The notes: a model not told the origin generated them from the sequence alone. Shown: positions 35,449 to 44,742, counted from the stretch's first letter. The stretch: 64,000 nt of DNA from Flavobacteriales bacterium UBA7666 (GCA_002483265.1 DLHO01000025.1:1-64000); one strand, 5' to 3'. Program-made: numbers and translations.

Positions 35449-37563
35449 TTATTCTTCTGATTTCGGCGTACTGTTATCCAACGGTTCAATGGTTGGATTA
35501 ATTACGTTCGATTCTGAATCTGTTGCTGTGTTTTCGTTCATTGGGCTCTCCGGGTTGAAGTCAACTTCAGAGTCTTCATCCGGAGCAGTGTTGATTGCCG
35601 CATTAATTTCTTCTTCCGATTTCCACAGGCGTTTTCCAAAGATTTCTTCTAAGTCTTCTTTGAAGATCACTTCCTTATCCAAAAGCTTGTCTGCCAAGGC
35701 AGTCAATTTATCCTTGTTTTCACCAAGAATTTTCAAAGCTCTCTGGTATTGCGTTTCGATCAATTTACTTGCCTCTTCGTCAATGATACGGGCTGTATCT
35801 TCCGAATACGGTTTTGTAAAGGAATCACGACCTTGTGAATCATAGAATGAAATATTTCCAACACGTTCATTCAATCCGTAGATAGAGACCATTGCATAAG
35901 CTTGTTTGGTCACTTTTTCCAAGTCACTCAAAGCACCGGTGGAAATTTGTCCGAACATTAATTGCTCCGCTGCACGACCACCCAATGCAGAACACATATC
36001 ATCCAAGATTTGTTCTGTAGTGGTGATTTGTCGTTCTTCCGGTAAGTACCAAGCTGCTCCTAATGAACGACCACGTGGTACAATCGTCACTTTCACTAAA
36101 GGATGTGCATGTTCTAATAACCAAGAAGTGGTAGCATGACCGGCTTCATGGAAAGCAATCGCACGTTTCTCTCCTTTAGTAATGATTTTATTTTTCTTCT
36201 CTAATCCACCGATAATACGGTCAACTGCATCTAAGAAGTCTTGTTTTTCAACGAATTTTTTGTTTTTACGTGCAGCAATCAAAGCCGCTTCGTTACACAA
36301 GTTTGCGATATCTGCTCCTGAGAAACCTGGTGTTTGTTTACTCAAGAAATCAACATCCATGTTTTTATCCAGTTTCAATGGTTTCAAATGGACTTGGAAA
36401 ATTTCCTTACGCTCATTTAAATCTGGCATGTCTACATAGATCTGACGGTCAAAACGACCTGCGCGCATCAATGCTGCATCCAATACATCTGCACGGTTTG
36501 TTGCTGCTAAAATGATTACTCCGGAGTTTGTTCCGAAACCATCCATTTCAGTTAACAACTGGTTCAAGGTGTTTTCACGCTCGTCATTTGAGTTGAAGCC
36601 GTTGTTTTTACCTCTTGCACGACCAATTGCATCAATTTCATCAATAAAGATAATTGCAGGTGCTTTTTCTTTTGCCTGACGGAATAGATCACGAACACGT
36701 GAAGCTCCAACTCCAACAAACATTTCTACGAAATCAGATCCTGAAAGCGAGAAGAAAGGAACTTTTGCTTCACCGGCAACCGCTTTTGCCAACAAGGTTT
36801 TACCAGTTCCCGGAGGACCTACCAATAAGGCTCCTTTTGGAATTTTAGCACCTAGTTCTGTATATCGTTGCGGACTTCTTAAGAATTCCACGATTTCCTG
36901 AATTTCTACTTTTGCTCCTTCCAAACCTGCAACATCTTTAAATGTGATGTTGGTAGATTTACCTTTCTCGTAAACCTGAGCACGGGATTTACCAATGTTA
37001 AAAATCTGACCTCCGGCTCCGCCGCCACCTCCTGACATACGGCGCATAACGAAAACCCAAATCAAAATAATGATTAGAATCGGTAACAGGAAGCCCAGAA
37101 TTGAACCAAAATAATCTCGTTCTTCAATTGGTGGGGCAGATATTGTAGCTTTTCCTTTAGCAACCAATCGGTCATTGATCTCATCCAGCTTGGTTTCAAA
37201 GTTTCCTGCATCAACGATATCAATAGAAAAAACGGGCGCACTTTTTTGAGTGAAACCATTGCTTTTCTTTTCCAGCGCTTTTTTGATGAATTTCAATTCT
37301 CCCTTTGGATTCGGGTTTTCCTTTATAAATTTCTCGCCTTTTTCATTCAGTTTGAAATCAACACGTTTGTAATTTACAATCCGCGCATCCCCAATCATAC
37401 TGGAATCTGCTAAGGAATAGAATGTGTTTATATTACGCAATTGAGCATCCGAAGAACCGTTGTAATAAGCCGCAACGATAATTCCTACTACGATCACTGC
37501 GTAAATCCAATATATCGCGTAAGGATTTTTTTTCGGTTTGTTTGAATTGTTATTTTCAGCCAT
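35449..37563 (-). CDS. ftsH: ATP-dependent zinc metalloprotease FtsH
   Basis: 704 aa. Two membrane segments (about 15-32 and 152-173) flank a periplasmic domain, then a Gly-rich linker and the AAA+ module: Walker A GPPGTGKT (249-256), Walker B IIFIDEIDAIG, second region of homology ATNRADVLDAALMRAGRFDR. The peptidase zinc site is HEAGH (472-476). The acidic C-terminal tail is longer than in E. coli FtsH. It degrades membrane and regulatory proteins. Follows rsfS by 7 nt. Confidence 0.97.
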   Translation of the reverse strand: MAENNNSNKPKKNPYAIYWIYAVIVVGIIVAAYYNGSSDAQLRNINTFYSLADSSMIGDARIVNYKRVDFKLNEKGEKFIKENPNPKGELKFIKKALEKKSNGFTQKSAPVFSIDIVDAGNFETKLDEINDRLVAKGKATISAPPIEERDYFGSILGFLLPILIIILIWVFVMRRMSGGGGGAGGQIFNIGKSRAQVYEKGKSTNITFKDVAGLEGAKVEIQEIVEFLRSPQRYTELGAKIPKGALLVGPPGTGKTLLAKAVAGEAKVPFFSLSGSDFVEMFVGVGASRVRDLFRQAKEKAPAIIFIDEIDAIGRARGKNNGFNSNDERENTLNQLLTEMDGFGTNSGVIILAATNRADVLDAALMRAGRFDRQIYVDMPDLNERKEIFQVHLKPLKLDKNMDVDFLSKQTPGFSGADIANLCNEAALIAARKNKKFVEKQDFLDAVDRIIGGLEKKNKIITKGEKRAIAFHEAGHATTSWLLEHAHPLVKVTIVPRGRSLGAAWYLPEERQITTTEQILDDMCSALGGRAAEQLMFGQISTGALSDLEKVTKQAYAMVSIYGLNERVGNISFYDSQGRDSFTKPYSEDTARIIDEEASKLIETQYQRALKILGENKDKLTALADKLLDKEVIFKEDLEEIFGKRLWKSEEEINAAINTAPDEDSEVDFNPESPMNENTATDSESNVINPTIEPLDNSTPKSEE

Positions 37564-37570
37564 AATAGAG

Positions 37571-37948
37571 TTAATTCAAATTTGGAATATCTGTTCTGAG
37601 TGCATCTGACCAAAGATCTTCCAATTCATAAAAATGTCGTGCATCCTTGTAGAAAATATGTGCTACAACACTTACATAATCCAATAAAACCCACTCGGAA
37701 GTTGTTTTACCTTCCTGGTGCCATGGTTTCTCTTGTAATTCTTTTCGGGTGTGTCTTGTTACTGTAGAAGCAATACCATCCACTTGCACACTGGATTCAC
37801 CGGAGCAAATGACGAAAAAGTCTGTAACTGCACTTGAAATGTTTCGTAGGTCTAAGACAACGATGTCTCTCGCTTTGTTTTCTTGCATACCTTCAACGAT
37901 AGCGTCGCAAAGTACTTTAGAATCTATGTCGTTTTTTAATTTATACAT
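37571..37948 (-). CDS. rsfS: Ribosomal silencing factor RsfS
   Basis: 125 aa from the ATG at 37948; ten further in-frame residues upstream lack conservation. The RsfS core is clear: DIVVLDLRNISSAVTDFFVICSGESSVQVDGIASTV, GKTTSEWVLLDYVSVVAHIF, and RHFYELEDLWSDA. It binds ribosomal protein L14 and blocks subunit joining in starved cells. First gene of the rsfS-ftsH operon, an order common in Bacteroidota. Confidence 0.94.
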   Translation of the reverse strand: MYKLKNDIDSKVLCDAIVEGMQENKARDIVVLDLRNISSAVTDFFVICSGESSVQVDGIASTVTRHTRKELQEKPWHQEGKTTSEWVLLDYVSVVAHIFYKDARHFYELEDLWSDALRTDIPNLN

Positions 37949-37965
37949 TCGTAAATTTGTAAGTA

Positions 37966-37973
37966 CAAATCTA
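37966..37973 (-). promoter_or_regulatory. TAnnTTTG -7 element for rsfS-ftsH
   Basis: Reads TAGATTTG on the minus strand, 17 nt before the rsfS ATG. No matching -33 TTTG at the usual distance was found. Confidence 0.5.
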
Positions 37974-38029
37974 AGCATTTATTAGCTTGATTTGTGTGAT
38001 TGTTAAATGCAAATACTTGTTAATAAAAC

Positions 38030-38797
38030 ATGATTGGTCAACAAATTATCCAATTACATGAGGTAGACTCTACTAACAATTATGCTGCCAAGCTGCTTTC
38101 AGAGGGGAAATTGGCGCATGGGACTGTAATTTTGGCAGAGCATCAAACCGCAGGAAGAGGACAAAGAGGTCGAAACTGGCAGTCTGTGGGCTCTAAACAG
38201 TTTACCGGAACCTACTTTTTGAAAACTGATTTTTTGTCAGTTGACCACTTATGTTACCTGAATATGGGCATTGCACTTGCTGTGCGTGGAATGATTCAAT
38301 CCTTTACACGCAAAAAAGTGACCATCAAATGGCCGAATGATATCTTTATTGAGAGTCAGAAAATTGCCGGAATATTGATCGAAACGAATTGGAAAAATGG
38401 TCGGGTAGAAGGTGCAATTGTTGGGATTGGAGTAAATATTTCGCCTGTTCAAACCGTTGGTTATGCCACTTCTTTGGAAGAAATTTCCGGAAAATCTCCC
38501 GAAGTGTTTAGCGTTTTGGATGTACTGTCTCAGAATTTAAATGAATTTTATCAGTATATCCAGCGATCTGATTTCGAATATCTAAAAACTACTTACGAGT
38601 CTTTTTTATGGAAAAAGGATGAAGAAATCACTCTGGAAGAACGTCAAAATCCGATTCCGTTTATAGGAATGATTCGTGGAGTAGATCAAATAGGGAATTT
38701 ATTGGTTGAAAGGGACGGAGTCATTACGATCTATCACAACCAGGAATTGAATTTTGAAGCGAACTATGGGAAGGAATTACGAATACCATCCCGATAG
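38030..38797 (+). CDS. birA: Biotin--[acetyl-CoA-carboxylase] ligase
   Basis: 255 aa, lacking the N-terminal repressor HTH of E. coli BirA. Signature motifs are present: EVDSTNNYA, biotinyl-AMP-binding GRGQRGRNW, IKWPNDIFIESQKIAGILIET and VGIGVNIS. A C-terminal SH3-like domain (IPFIGMIRGVDQIGNLLVERDG) completes it. It biotinylates the carboxyl carrier protein. Divergent from rsfS with 81 nt between start codons, and followed by a very strong terminator. Confidence 0.95.
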   Translation: MIGQQIIQLHEVDSTNNYAAKLLSEGKLAHGTVILAEHQTAGRGQRGRNWQSVGSKQFTGTYFLKTDFLSVDHLCYLNMGIALAVRGMIQSFTRKKVTIKWPNDIFIESQKIAGILIETNWKNGRVEGAIVGIGVNISPVQTVGYATSLEEISGKSPEVFSVLDVLSQNLNEFYQYIQRSDFEYLKTTYESFLWKKDEEITLEERQNPIPFIGMIRGVDQIGNLLVERDGVITIYHNQELNFEANYGKELRIPSR

Positions 38798-38805
38798 CTA
38801 TCGGG
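38790..38805. repeat. Dispersed 16-bp palindrome CCCGATAGCTATCGGG
   Basis: Identical to the copy at 5708. It overlaps the last codons and the stop of birA. Confidence 0.8.
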
Positions 38806-38824
38806 ATCCTGATTCTGAATTATA

Positions 38825-38867
38825 TAAAAAACGTAAGGGCGCGATTAATCGCGCCCTTACGTTTTTT
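38825..38867. terminator. Strong bidirectional terminator
   Basis: ACGTAAGGGCGCGATT pairs perfectly with AATCGCGCCCTTACGT, flanked by A and T runs. It separates birA from the converging SRPBCC gene. Confidence 0.93.
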
Positions 38868-38879
38868 ATAATGTAAATA

Positions 38880-39278
38880 TTATTCAAATTGTTTTTGAAG
38901 ATTCTTAGTCATTACGACAAACAGGCTGGTCAATGGTTTCTCTACCATCATCTTCATAAACATATTGATGTTCGCCTCGAATTCAAGATGGCCTTCACAT
39001 GTATCACCTGTTTCTTTCAAGATGATTGATAAAGTATAGCTAAATGGCGCTTTATCGCCTGATTCCATGACGATTTTGGTAGTTGGTTCCTTAGATACGT
39101 AGATCAAAGGAATAACAATTCCCCCTTGAGCTTTAAACGAACAACCATTTTCATTTGACTGAAAATCAGAAATTTTATCTGTTGGAAGTAAGTGTTCAAT
39201 ATTCTTCGCATCTGAAAGAAATTCAAATACTTTCTGCGATGAAGCATTTACAGGTGAAGAATCAGTCTTTAGTAGCAT
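38880..39278 (-). CDS. SRPBCC (START-like) domain protein
   Basis: 132 aa. It opens with the helix-grip pattern SSPVNASSQKVFEFLSDAKNIEHLLP and ends with a long amphipathic helix. It probably binds a hydrophobic ligand; the ligand is unknown. It begins 4 nt after the pyrE stop and is co-transcribed with it, an arrangement seen in other Bacteroidota. Confidence 0.8.
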   Translation of the reverse strand: MLLKTDSSPVNASSQKVFEFLSDAKNIEHLLPTDKISDFQSNENGCSFKAQGGIVIPLIYVSKEPTTKIVMESGDKAPFSYTLSIILKETGDTCEGHLEFEANINMFMKMMVEKPLTSLFVVMTKNLQKQFE

Positions 39279-39282
39279 GGTT

Positions 39283-39924
39283 TTAGTTTTTCCAGTTTTC
39301 AGGATTGATTTTCCATTCGCGCAACGAATCGATATCTACGGGTGTTACATAATCGGATTTCAATGCCTGATCAATCAAGTGATCGTAATCTGTCAATGTT
39401 ACAAACGGACATTCGGCATCTGCGAAATTTTTAATAGCAACATCAAAGCCGTAGGTAAAGATTGCTACCAAACCTTTTACTTCCAAGCCAGCTTCTCTTA
39501 AATCTTTTACAGCCTTTAAACTGCTTCCTCCTGTAGAAATCAAATCTTCAATTACAACTACGCGTTGTCCTTTTTCAAAATGACCTTCAATTTGATTGCC
39601 CATGCCATGCGCTTTCGCAGAACTACGAACATACACAAAAGGAATTCCTAACTCTTGTGCTACTAATGCTCCTTGTGCAATTCCTCCGGTAGCAACACCT
39701 GCAATGATATCTGGCTTACCGAAGTGTTCCAAAATTGCATCTGCGTATCCCTGACGAATATACGTTCTGATTGCCGGGAAAGAAAGTGTGATTCTGTTAT
39801 CACAATATATCGGCGATTTCCAACCTGAAGCCCATGTGAATGGAGAATTTGGTTGTAATTTTACTGCTTTAATTTGTAGCAAAAATTCTGCTACTTTTAG
39901 TGCTCGATCTTTATTTAAAATCAT
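39283..39924 (-). CDS. pyrE: Orotate phosphoribosyltransferase
   Basis: 213 aa from the ATG at 39924. PyrE features are present: FTWASGWKSPIYCDNR, GVATGGIAQGALVAQ, YVRSSAKAHGMGNQIEG (catalytic Lys loop) and the PRPP-binding VVVIEDLISTGGSSL. It converts orotate and PRPP to OMP in pyrimidine synthesis. A longer reading frame would overlap the divergent Nudix gene; the TACATTTG box placed 4 nt before this ATG supports the shorter form. Confidence 0.95.
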   Translation of the reverse strand: MILNKDRALKVAEFLLQIKAVKLQPNSPFTWASGWKSPIYCDNRITLSFPAIRTYIRQGYADAILEHFGKPDIIAGVATGGIAQGALVAQELGIPFVYVRSSAKAHGMGNQIEGHFEKGQRVVVIEDLISTGGSSLKAVKDLREAGLEVKGLVAIFTYGFDVAIKNFADAECPFVTLTDYDHLIDQALKSDYVTPVDIDSLREWKINPENWKN

Positions 39925-39928
39925 ACCG

Positions 39929-39936
39929 CAAATGTA
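39929..39936 (-). promoter_or_regulatory. TAnnTTTG -7 element for pyrE, inside the Nudix start
   Basis: Reads TACATTTG on the minus strand and overlaps the ATG of the divergent Nudix gene. Only 4 nt separate it from the pyrE ATG, so pyrE mRNA is predicted to be leaderless. Confidence 0.6.
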
Positions 39937-40540
39937 CAAAGTTTTTATTGATAATTCGGTTATAGAATTTTTGGATTCTTCTGAGAAAATACCTTCCAAG
40001 AGGTATGATTTAGTCCTGAATTCCGTAGGAAATGATTTGTCAAAGCTGTTGGATCAGTTCGATTTTTCAGATTCAACCGTTTGTTTATTAGTGATTTATG
40101 ATGATTTTGAATTGGCGTTCAATCAGGTTTTTAATGCCTATGAGTTTATGGATGCTGCCGGAGGAATAGTAAAGTGTAATCGGCGGTATTTATTTATTGA
40201 ACGACATGGAATGTGGGATATCCCGAAAGGGAAATTGGATTCAAATGAACAACCCTGGGAGGCTGCAGTTCGTGAAATTGAAGAAGAATGTGGTATCAAA
40301 GGACCAACAATTGATCACTTTCTTGGCATTACATTTCATACCTATTCCTATAGGGGAAGGTTGACAATCAAAAAGAATTGGTGGTATGCGCTCAATTATT
40401 CCGGATCTATGGAGGTGACACCACAGGAAGAGGAATCCATTACACAAGCCATTTGGATTGAAAAAAGTGAGTGGAAAATGATCCGCGATAACACCTATGA
40501 TTCCATTCTGGAGGTGCTGGATATGGCGAAGGGGTTTTAA
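39932..40540 (+). CDS. Nudix hydrolase
   Basis: 202 aa from the ATG at 39932. The Nudix box is complete: G-KLDSN-E-QPWEAAV-REIEEECGI in the middle of the protein, preceded by FIERHGMWDIPK. The N-terminal ~70 residues are an extra domain common in Bacteroidota homologues. It likely hydrolyses a nucleoside-diphosphate derivative; the substrate is unknown. Its start codon is 7 nt from that of divergent pyrE, so its promoter must lie within pyrE coding sequence. Confidence 0.88.
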   Translation: MYKVFIDNSVIEFLDSSEKIPSKRYDLVLNSVGNDLSKLLDQFDFSDSTVCLLVIYDDFELAFNQVFNAYEFMDAAGGIVKCNRRYLFIERHGMWDIPKGKLDSNEQPWEAAVREIEEECGIKGPTIDHFLGITFHTYSYRGRLTIKKNWWYALNYSGSMEVTPQEEESITQAIWIEKSEWKMIRDNTYDSILEVLDMAKGF

Positions 40541-40613
40541 TTATCAATTATAAATGATTTAATTATCAATAGGAATTACCTTCTTGATAATTCATAATTG
40601 ATAATTAAAATAA

Positions 40614-41270
40614 TCAGTCTATGATCCGGTGTTTCTGTGCAATCTTCACCGCTTCCATTTTATTGTGTGCCTGTAATTTGCTGTAGATGTTTTCAATATG
40701 CTTGCGAACTGTTGATGGTGAGATAATCAGGTTTTCAGCAATTTGTTTGTAATCCATTCCTTTGCTTAACTGATTCAAAACATCAATTTCGCGAGGTGAA
40801 AGATCTGGTTTTTCCGTGTCGTACTTTTCTTCTGAAGGTTTCAATGGATTTCTTAGTAATCTCAATGCTTTCGAGGCAATTCCGGATGACATGGGTGCTC
40901 CGCCTTCCACAATAGACAAAATGCTTTGCAGTAAGATGCGTGGATTTTCATCTTTCAATAAATACCCATTTGCTCCGGCCAGAATTGCCTGAAAAATCGA
41001 TTCTTCATCATCCAATACGGTGAGCATAATGACTTTAATTTGCGGATAGCGTTCTGAAATGATCCGGGTAGTCTCAATTCCATCCATTTCCGGCATCTGA
41101 ATGTCCATCAATACTACGTCAACTGTTGTGTCTTCTGCTAGTTTTTCCAGAAATAGCTTTCCGTTGAATGCATGGAATTTGAACTTCAATTCTCCCGGAA
41201 AAAGGGCTAGTTTTTCCTGAATGGATTTTGCTAAAAAAGCATTGTCTTCGGCTACTGCAATTCGGATCAT
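40614..41270 (-). CDS. NarL/LuxR-type response regulator
   Basis: 218 aa. The receiver domain has the phosphoacceptor D56 in VVLMDIQMPEMDG and a conserved Lys in GYLLKDE. The C-terminal LuxR HTH is LSPREIDVLNQLSKGMDYKQIAENLIISPSTVRKHIENIYSKL. It is encoded 125 nt downstream of its probable partner histidine kinase, as in NarX/NarL-like pairs. Targets unknown. Confidence 0.93.
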   Translation of the reverse strand: MIRIAVAEDNAFLAKSIQEKLALFPGELKFKFHAFNGKLFLEKLAEDTTVDVVLMDIQMPEMDGIETTRIISERYPQIKVIMLTVLDDEESIFQAILAGANGYLLKDENPRILLQSILSIVEGGAPMSSGIASKALRLLRNPLKPSEEKYDTEKPDLSPREIDVLNQLSKGMDYKQIAENLIISPSTVRKHIENIYSKLQAHNKMEAVKIAQKHRIID

Positions 41271-41395
41271 ACTAATTGAGAATTGAAAAGTTAAAATTGA
41301 AAATTGAAAAGTAAACTGCGCTTCCGCTTGTTTTTATCAAAAGCTTTGCTTTTTCTTCTGCAAATGTGCAATCATAAATAAAAAGAATCAATACG

Positions 41396-43291
41396 TCAGA
41401 TGACGAATGTACAGGAAATAGTGGTGCCTCCATTTTCTGAAGTGTTTAGTTTAAATTCGCCTCCGATCTGTTCACAGCGGTAGCGCATGTTTTGCAATCC
41501 GTTTCCTGTGGTGTTTTCTGCTTGGATCCCTTTGCCGTTATCGGTAATTGTAATAAATGCCCGATCCTGTTTTTCATCAAGGGTGATTCGGATTAGAGTA
41601 GCTTCTGCATGCTTCAATGTGTTTTGTATGGATTCCTGAATGATCCGAAAAAGGTTTAATAATTCCGTAGATTTTAAAGGGTAATTCTGTTCCAGATTAT
41701 TGACGATTTCAAGGGGAATCGGGATCTTACTTTTGATGCTTTCAATGCGTGTTATGAGTGTTTCAATACTTCCGTCTTCAGAATTCATTGCCCAAATTGT
41801 GCTGCGGAGTTCCTGCATGGTATTTCTTCCAAAGTCGCTTAAATCATGTAGTTTGGAGTTTAGTAGTTGATTCTCTTCATCCAAATAAGAAAGGTTGTCG
41901 ATGGAAGAAATCAGGTAGGTGATCTGAGAACCAACATTGTCGTGCAATTCTCTCGAGATACTTAGTTTTTGTTCGTTCAATTGTTTTTCACGCAAATAGT
42001 GTTCTTCTTGCTTTGTACGAATTAATTCCTCTTTGGCAATTTTTCGTTTGTGTCTGAAAAACAAGAAGACCACAACGAACAGCAGCAGTAATGCAGCAGA
42101 AACACCAATCCAAATTGCCTGATACAATTGATTTTTTGCGTTTTTGGCTTCACTTTCTGCCAATGCACGTTGGTTTTTCTCTAATTCATATTTTCCAAAG
42201 ACATCTGCTATGAGTTCATTTCCTTGAAAAATGGAAACGCTGTCCTGATACTTATTTTGAAGCACGAGGTATTCGGCGGCCTTTTGGTAGTTTTTTCTGC
42301 TTAGTTCCAATTCAGATAAACCGCGATAGGCATTCATAATTTGTTTGTATGATTTGGTGTCTTTGACCAGTCGAAGTCCGTAATTCAGGTAGTAAGAAGC
42401 CGAATCTAATTGATTCAGATCTGCAAAAGAGTTACCGATGTTTACGGCAATAATTCCTTCGCCTGTTTTTGAATGGAGCTGCTTGTATAATTTGAATGCT
42501 TGTTGGTAATACTTCAAACCAAGATCCGTATTTCCGACTGCTCTTTCCACCACGCCCAATCCTTGATAAACCATCGCAAGCTGTTCCTGCTGATTCATTT
42601 CTTTAGCAATAGGAACTGCTTTCAGATACATTTCCCGGGCTTTCTGATATTGATTTAATTTTTGATAACAAGATCCCAGATTTCCATAGTTTGTGATCAG
42701 AACCAATTTATTGTCCGTTCGAAGTGCAATTTCATTTACATCCAGCTGCATTTTCAGAGCTTCTTTAATGAAACCACCAGCCTCCAATACATTTGCGCTG
42801 TTTTGATAGATTTGAAGTAGTGTTATTTCATCTCCAAGGATCTTCGCAAAATAAATAGCCTGATTATAGGATTGCTGCGCTTTTTTGTACTGTCCTAATT
42901 CATAGTAGCCATTTCCCAGTTTTGCATAGGAGGAAATCATTCCGGAAGTGTCTTTTAAGCGTGAGCGGATTTCAAGTGCCTGGTGGTTTAGCTCGACCGA
43001 TTTTTGAAAATTCCCGGTCGTTAAAAACGGCATGGAATAATCATTATAGGTATTCGCTAAAATAGATTCATCGTTTAGTTTTTTAGCCAGTTTCAATGAT
43101 TTAGAACCAAAAGCGATGGCTTTTTTTGCATCCGATCGGAAGTAGTAGAAGGTTAAATCGTTTAAGAGCTGGACCTTTTCTTTTCCTTTTTTTTGAGGAA
43201 TCAACTGTTCCAGAGAGTCCAATTGTTGCTGTGTTTGCGCCAATAATGAGCTGCTTAAAAGAAATAGAAACCAACCGAAAATAAATTTCAT
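41396..43291 (-). CDS. TPR-containing sensor histidine kinase (HisKA_3 type)
   Basis: 631 aa from the ATG at 43291, which opens a signal peptide (MKFIFGWFLFLLSSSLLAQ). A periplasmic array of ~7 TPRs (40-380) precedes one membrane helix (WIGVSAALLLLFVVVFLFF), a coiled coil, and the cytoplasmic kinase: phospho-His in ISRELHDNVGSQITYL and ATPase motifs ITDNGKGIQ and NGLQNMRYRCEQIGG. Partner of the NarL-type regulator downstream. Signals unknown. Confidence 0.9.
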   Translation of the reverse strand: MKFIFGWFLFLLSSSLLAQTQQQLDSLEQLIPQKKGKEKVQLLNDLTFYYFRSDAKKAIAFGSKSLKLAKKLNDESILANTYNDYSMPFLTTGNFQKSVELNHQALEIRSRLKDTSGMISSYAKLGNGYYELGQYKKAQQSYNQAIYFAKILGDEITLLQIYQNSANVLEAGGFIKEALKMQLDVNEIALRTDNKLVLITNYGNLGSCYQKLNQYQKAREMYLKAVPIAKEMNQQEQLAMVYQGLGVVERAVGNTDLGLKYYQQAFKLYKQLHSKTGEGIIAVNIGNSFADLNQLDSASYYLNYGLRLVKDTKSYKQIMNAYRGLSELELSRKNYQKAAEYLVLQNKYQDSVSIFQGNELIADVFGKYELEKNQRALAESEAKNAKNQLYQAIWIGVSAALLLLFVVVFLFFRHKRKIAKEELIRTKQEEHYLREKQLNEQKLSISRELHDNVGSQITYLISSIDNLSYLDEENQLLNSKLHDLSDFGRNTMQELRSTIWAMNSEDGSIETLITRIESIKSKIPIPLEIVNNLEQNYPLKSTELLNLFRIIQESIQNTLKHAEATLIRITLDEKQDRAFITITDNGKGIQAENTTGNGLQNMRYRCEQIGGEFKLNTSENGGTTISCTFVI

Positions 43292-43507
43292 GAAACTCGT
43301 TTTGAATGGATTACGAAGATATCTTTTAATTGCGAATTCGGAATTACGAATCACGAATTGTGAGTCGCAGCTCACAGGATAGACTATGCAGGTAATTCAA
43401 AAGTCCCGGTGTTGTGAGAAGTGGTTCAATTTCGAATTTAATTTTTTGTTAATTAAACAACCATTCTAAAAAGAGTTCGTATTCTTGTATAGTTAAAACT
43501 AAAACAC

Positions 43508-43948
43508 ATGAAAGTAATAGCAATTCTAGCCGTTTCATTGATATCATTTGGAACATTCGCACAAACAACGAACGATAAAGCGAAAAAAGAAGTAAAGACA
43601 GAAGCGAAATCTCCTGTATCTTTTAAAACGTTAAAAATAGAAAGAGCTGAGATTCCTTACGATTCTAAGGAGCCATTCATCTTCGAATTTAAAAACAACG
43701 GAAAAACTCCTTTGATCATTACAAATGTTCAGACTTCTTGTGGTTGTACAGCTGCTGAGAAACCAACTGAACCAATTGCAAAAGGAAAATCTTCTAAAAT
43801 TGTTGTAAACTACGATACAAAACGTGTTGGACAGTTCACTAAAACAATTACGGTAACATCGAATGCTTCTACAGAGCCGATCATTTTAACGATCACAGGT
43901 AAAGTACTTCCTCAGGAAGCTGCTTCTGAAGCTCCGAAAACAAATTAA
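43508..43948 (+). CDS. Exported DUF1573-family protein
   Basis: 146 aa. Signal peptide (MKVIAILAVSLISFGTFAQ), then the Ig-like DUF1573 domain with the typical FEFKNNGKTPLIITNVQTSCGCTAAEKP and VVNYDTKRVGQFTKTITVTSNAS. The CGC motif is conserved in the family. Periplasmic or surface location is expected; function unknown. Terminated by a perfect hairpin. Confidence 0.9.
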   Translation: MKVIAILAVSLISFGTFAQTTNDKAKKEVKTEAKSPVSFKTLKIERAEIPYDSKEPFIFEFKNNGKTPLIITNVQTSCGCTAAEKPTEPIAKGKSSKIVVNYDTKRVGQFTKTITVTSNASTEPIILTITGKVLPQEAASEAPKTN

Positions 43949-43962
43949 GATCAAATAATATA

Positions 43963-44001
43963 AAAAAGAAGGGGCGGAAAATTTTCCGCCCCTTCTTTTT
44001 T
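43963..44001. terminator. Bidirectional terminator
   Basis: AAAAAGAAGGGGCGGAAAA pairs with TTTTCCGCCCCTTCTTTTT, between the converging DUF1573 and cyclophilin genes. Confidence 0.93.
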
Positions 44002-44013
44002 GGTCTAATTTTT

Positions 44014-44466
44014 TTAGTCCTGAATCTCGATTGCAAGAATGCGATCACCTTGTCTGATATCATCAACGATATCAACACCTTCGATTACTTTTCCAAAGCA
44101 CGTATGCTGACGATCCAAATGCGCTGTATTGTTTCTGCTGTGGCAAACAAAGAATTGAGATCCACCAGTATTTTTTCCTGCATGAGCCATTGAAAGCACT
44201 CCACGGTCGTGGTGTTGATTTCCTCCGGTTAATTCACAGTCAATTTTATAACCCGGTCCACCTGTTCCAGGCATTCCTGTTGCTCCTTCACGTGAATTCG
44301 GGCATCCTCCCTGAATTACGAAATCTGGCAAAACGCGGTGAAATGTTAATCCGTCGTAGAATCCTTCTTTAGCCAACTTTACAAAGTTCGCAACTGTATT
44401 CGGTGCATCTTCTTGGAAGAAGGTTACACGCATATCTCCCTTTTCGGTACGAATGATAGCTTCCAT
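44014..44466 (-). CDS. Cyclophilin-type peptidyl-prolyl isomerase
   Basis: 150 aa from the ATG at 44466. Cytoplasmic, with no signal peptide. Conserved active-site segments are present: FHRVLPDFVIQGG (catalytic Arg), GVLSMAHAGKNTGGSQFFVCH and HTCFGKVIEG. It accelerates proline cis-trans isomerisation during protein folding. Monocistronic. Confidence 0.94.
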   Translation of the reverse strand: MEAIIRTEKGDMRVTFFQEDAPNTVANFVKLAKEGFYDGLTFHRVLPDFVIQGGCPNSREGATGMPGTGGPGYKIDCELTGGNQHHDRGVLSMAHAGKNTGGSQFFVCHSRNNTAHLDRQHTCFGKVIEGVDIVDDIRQGDRILAIEIQD

Positions 44467-44730
44467 TTTATTTAAAGTATTTTTCACAAAAATACTTTAA
44501 AAATTACGAATTGCGAATGCCGAATTCCGAATTGGAGTTGCACATTGGTTCGACGAGCTCACCGTTCAGATTCTGAAACAGAAAAAAGTAGAATTAAATC
44601 AATGATTCTTGGATTCACAATTCGTAATCCGTAATTCGGAACCCGGAATTATTGAAACCCTATCGATTTCTAATTGGGAGATTTTAACAAATTGGCTTCC
44701 ATGGTAACTGCTACAACTGAAAATGATGTG

Positions 44731-44738
44731 TAAATTTG
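44731..44738 (+). promoter_or_regulatory. TAnnTTTG -7 element for bshC
   Basis: TAAATTTG ends 4 nt before the ATG at 44743, predicting a leaderless or nearly leaderless mRNA. Confidence 0.55.
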
Positions 44739-44742
44739 CTCC

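Noticed and set aside
35297..35845. 182-codon plus-strand frame opposite ftsH
   Set aside because: Antisense of ftsH and cdsA ends, spanning the terminator between them; low-complexity Ser-rich product.
22720..44650. AATTCG-rich spacers (for example near 22731, 24207, 43331, 44501, 44611) as protein-binding iterons
   Set aside because: They are loose, variable AT-rich strings between many unrelated genes, without fixed spacing, and look like common background in this phylum.
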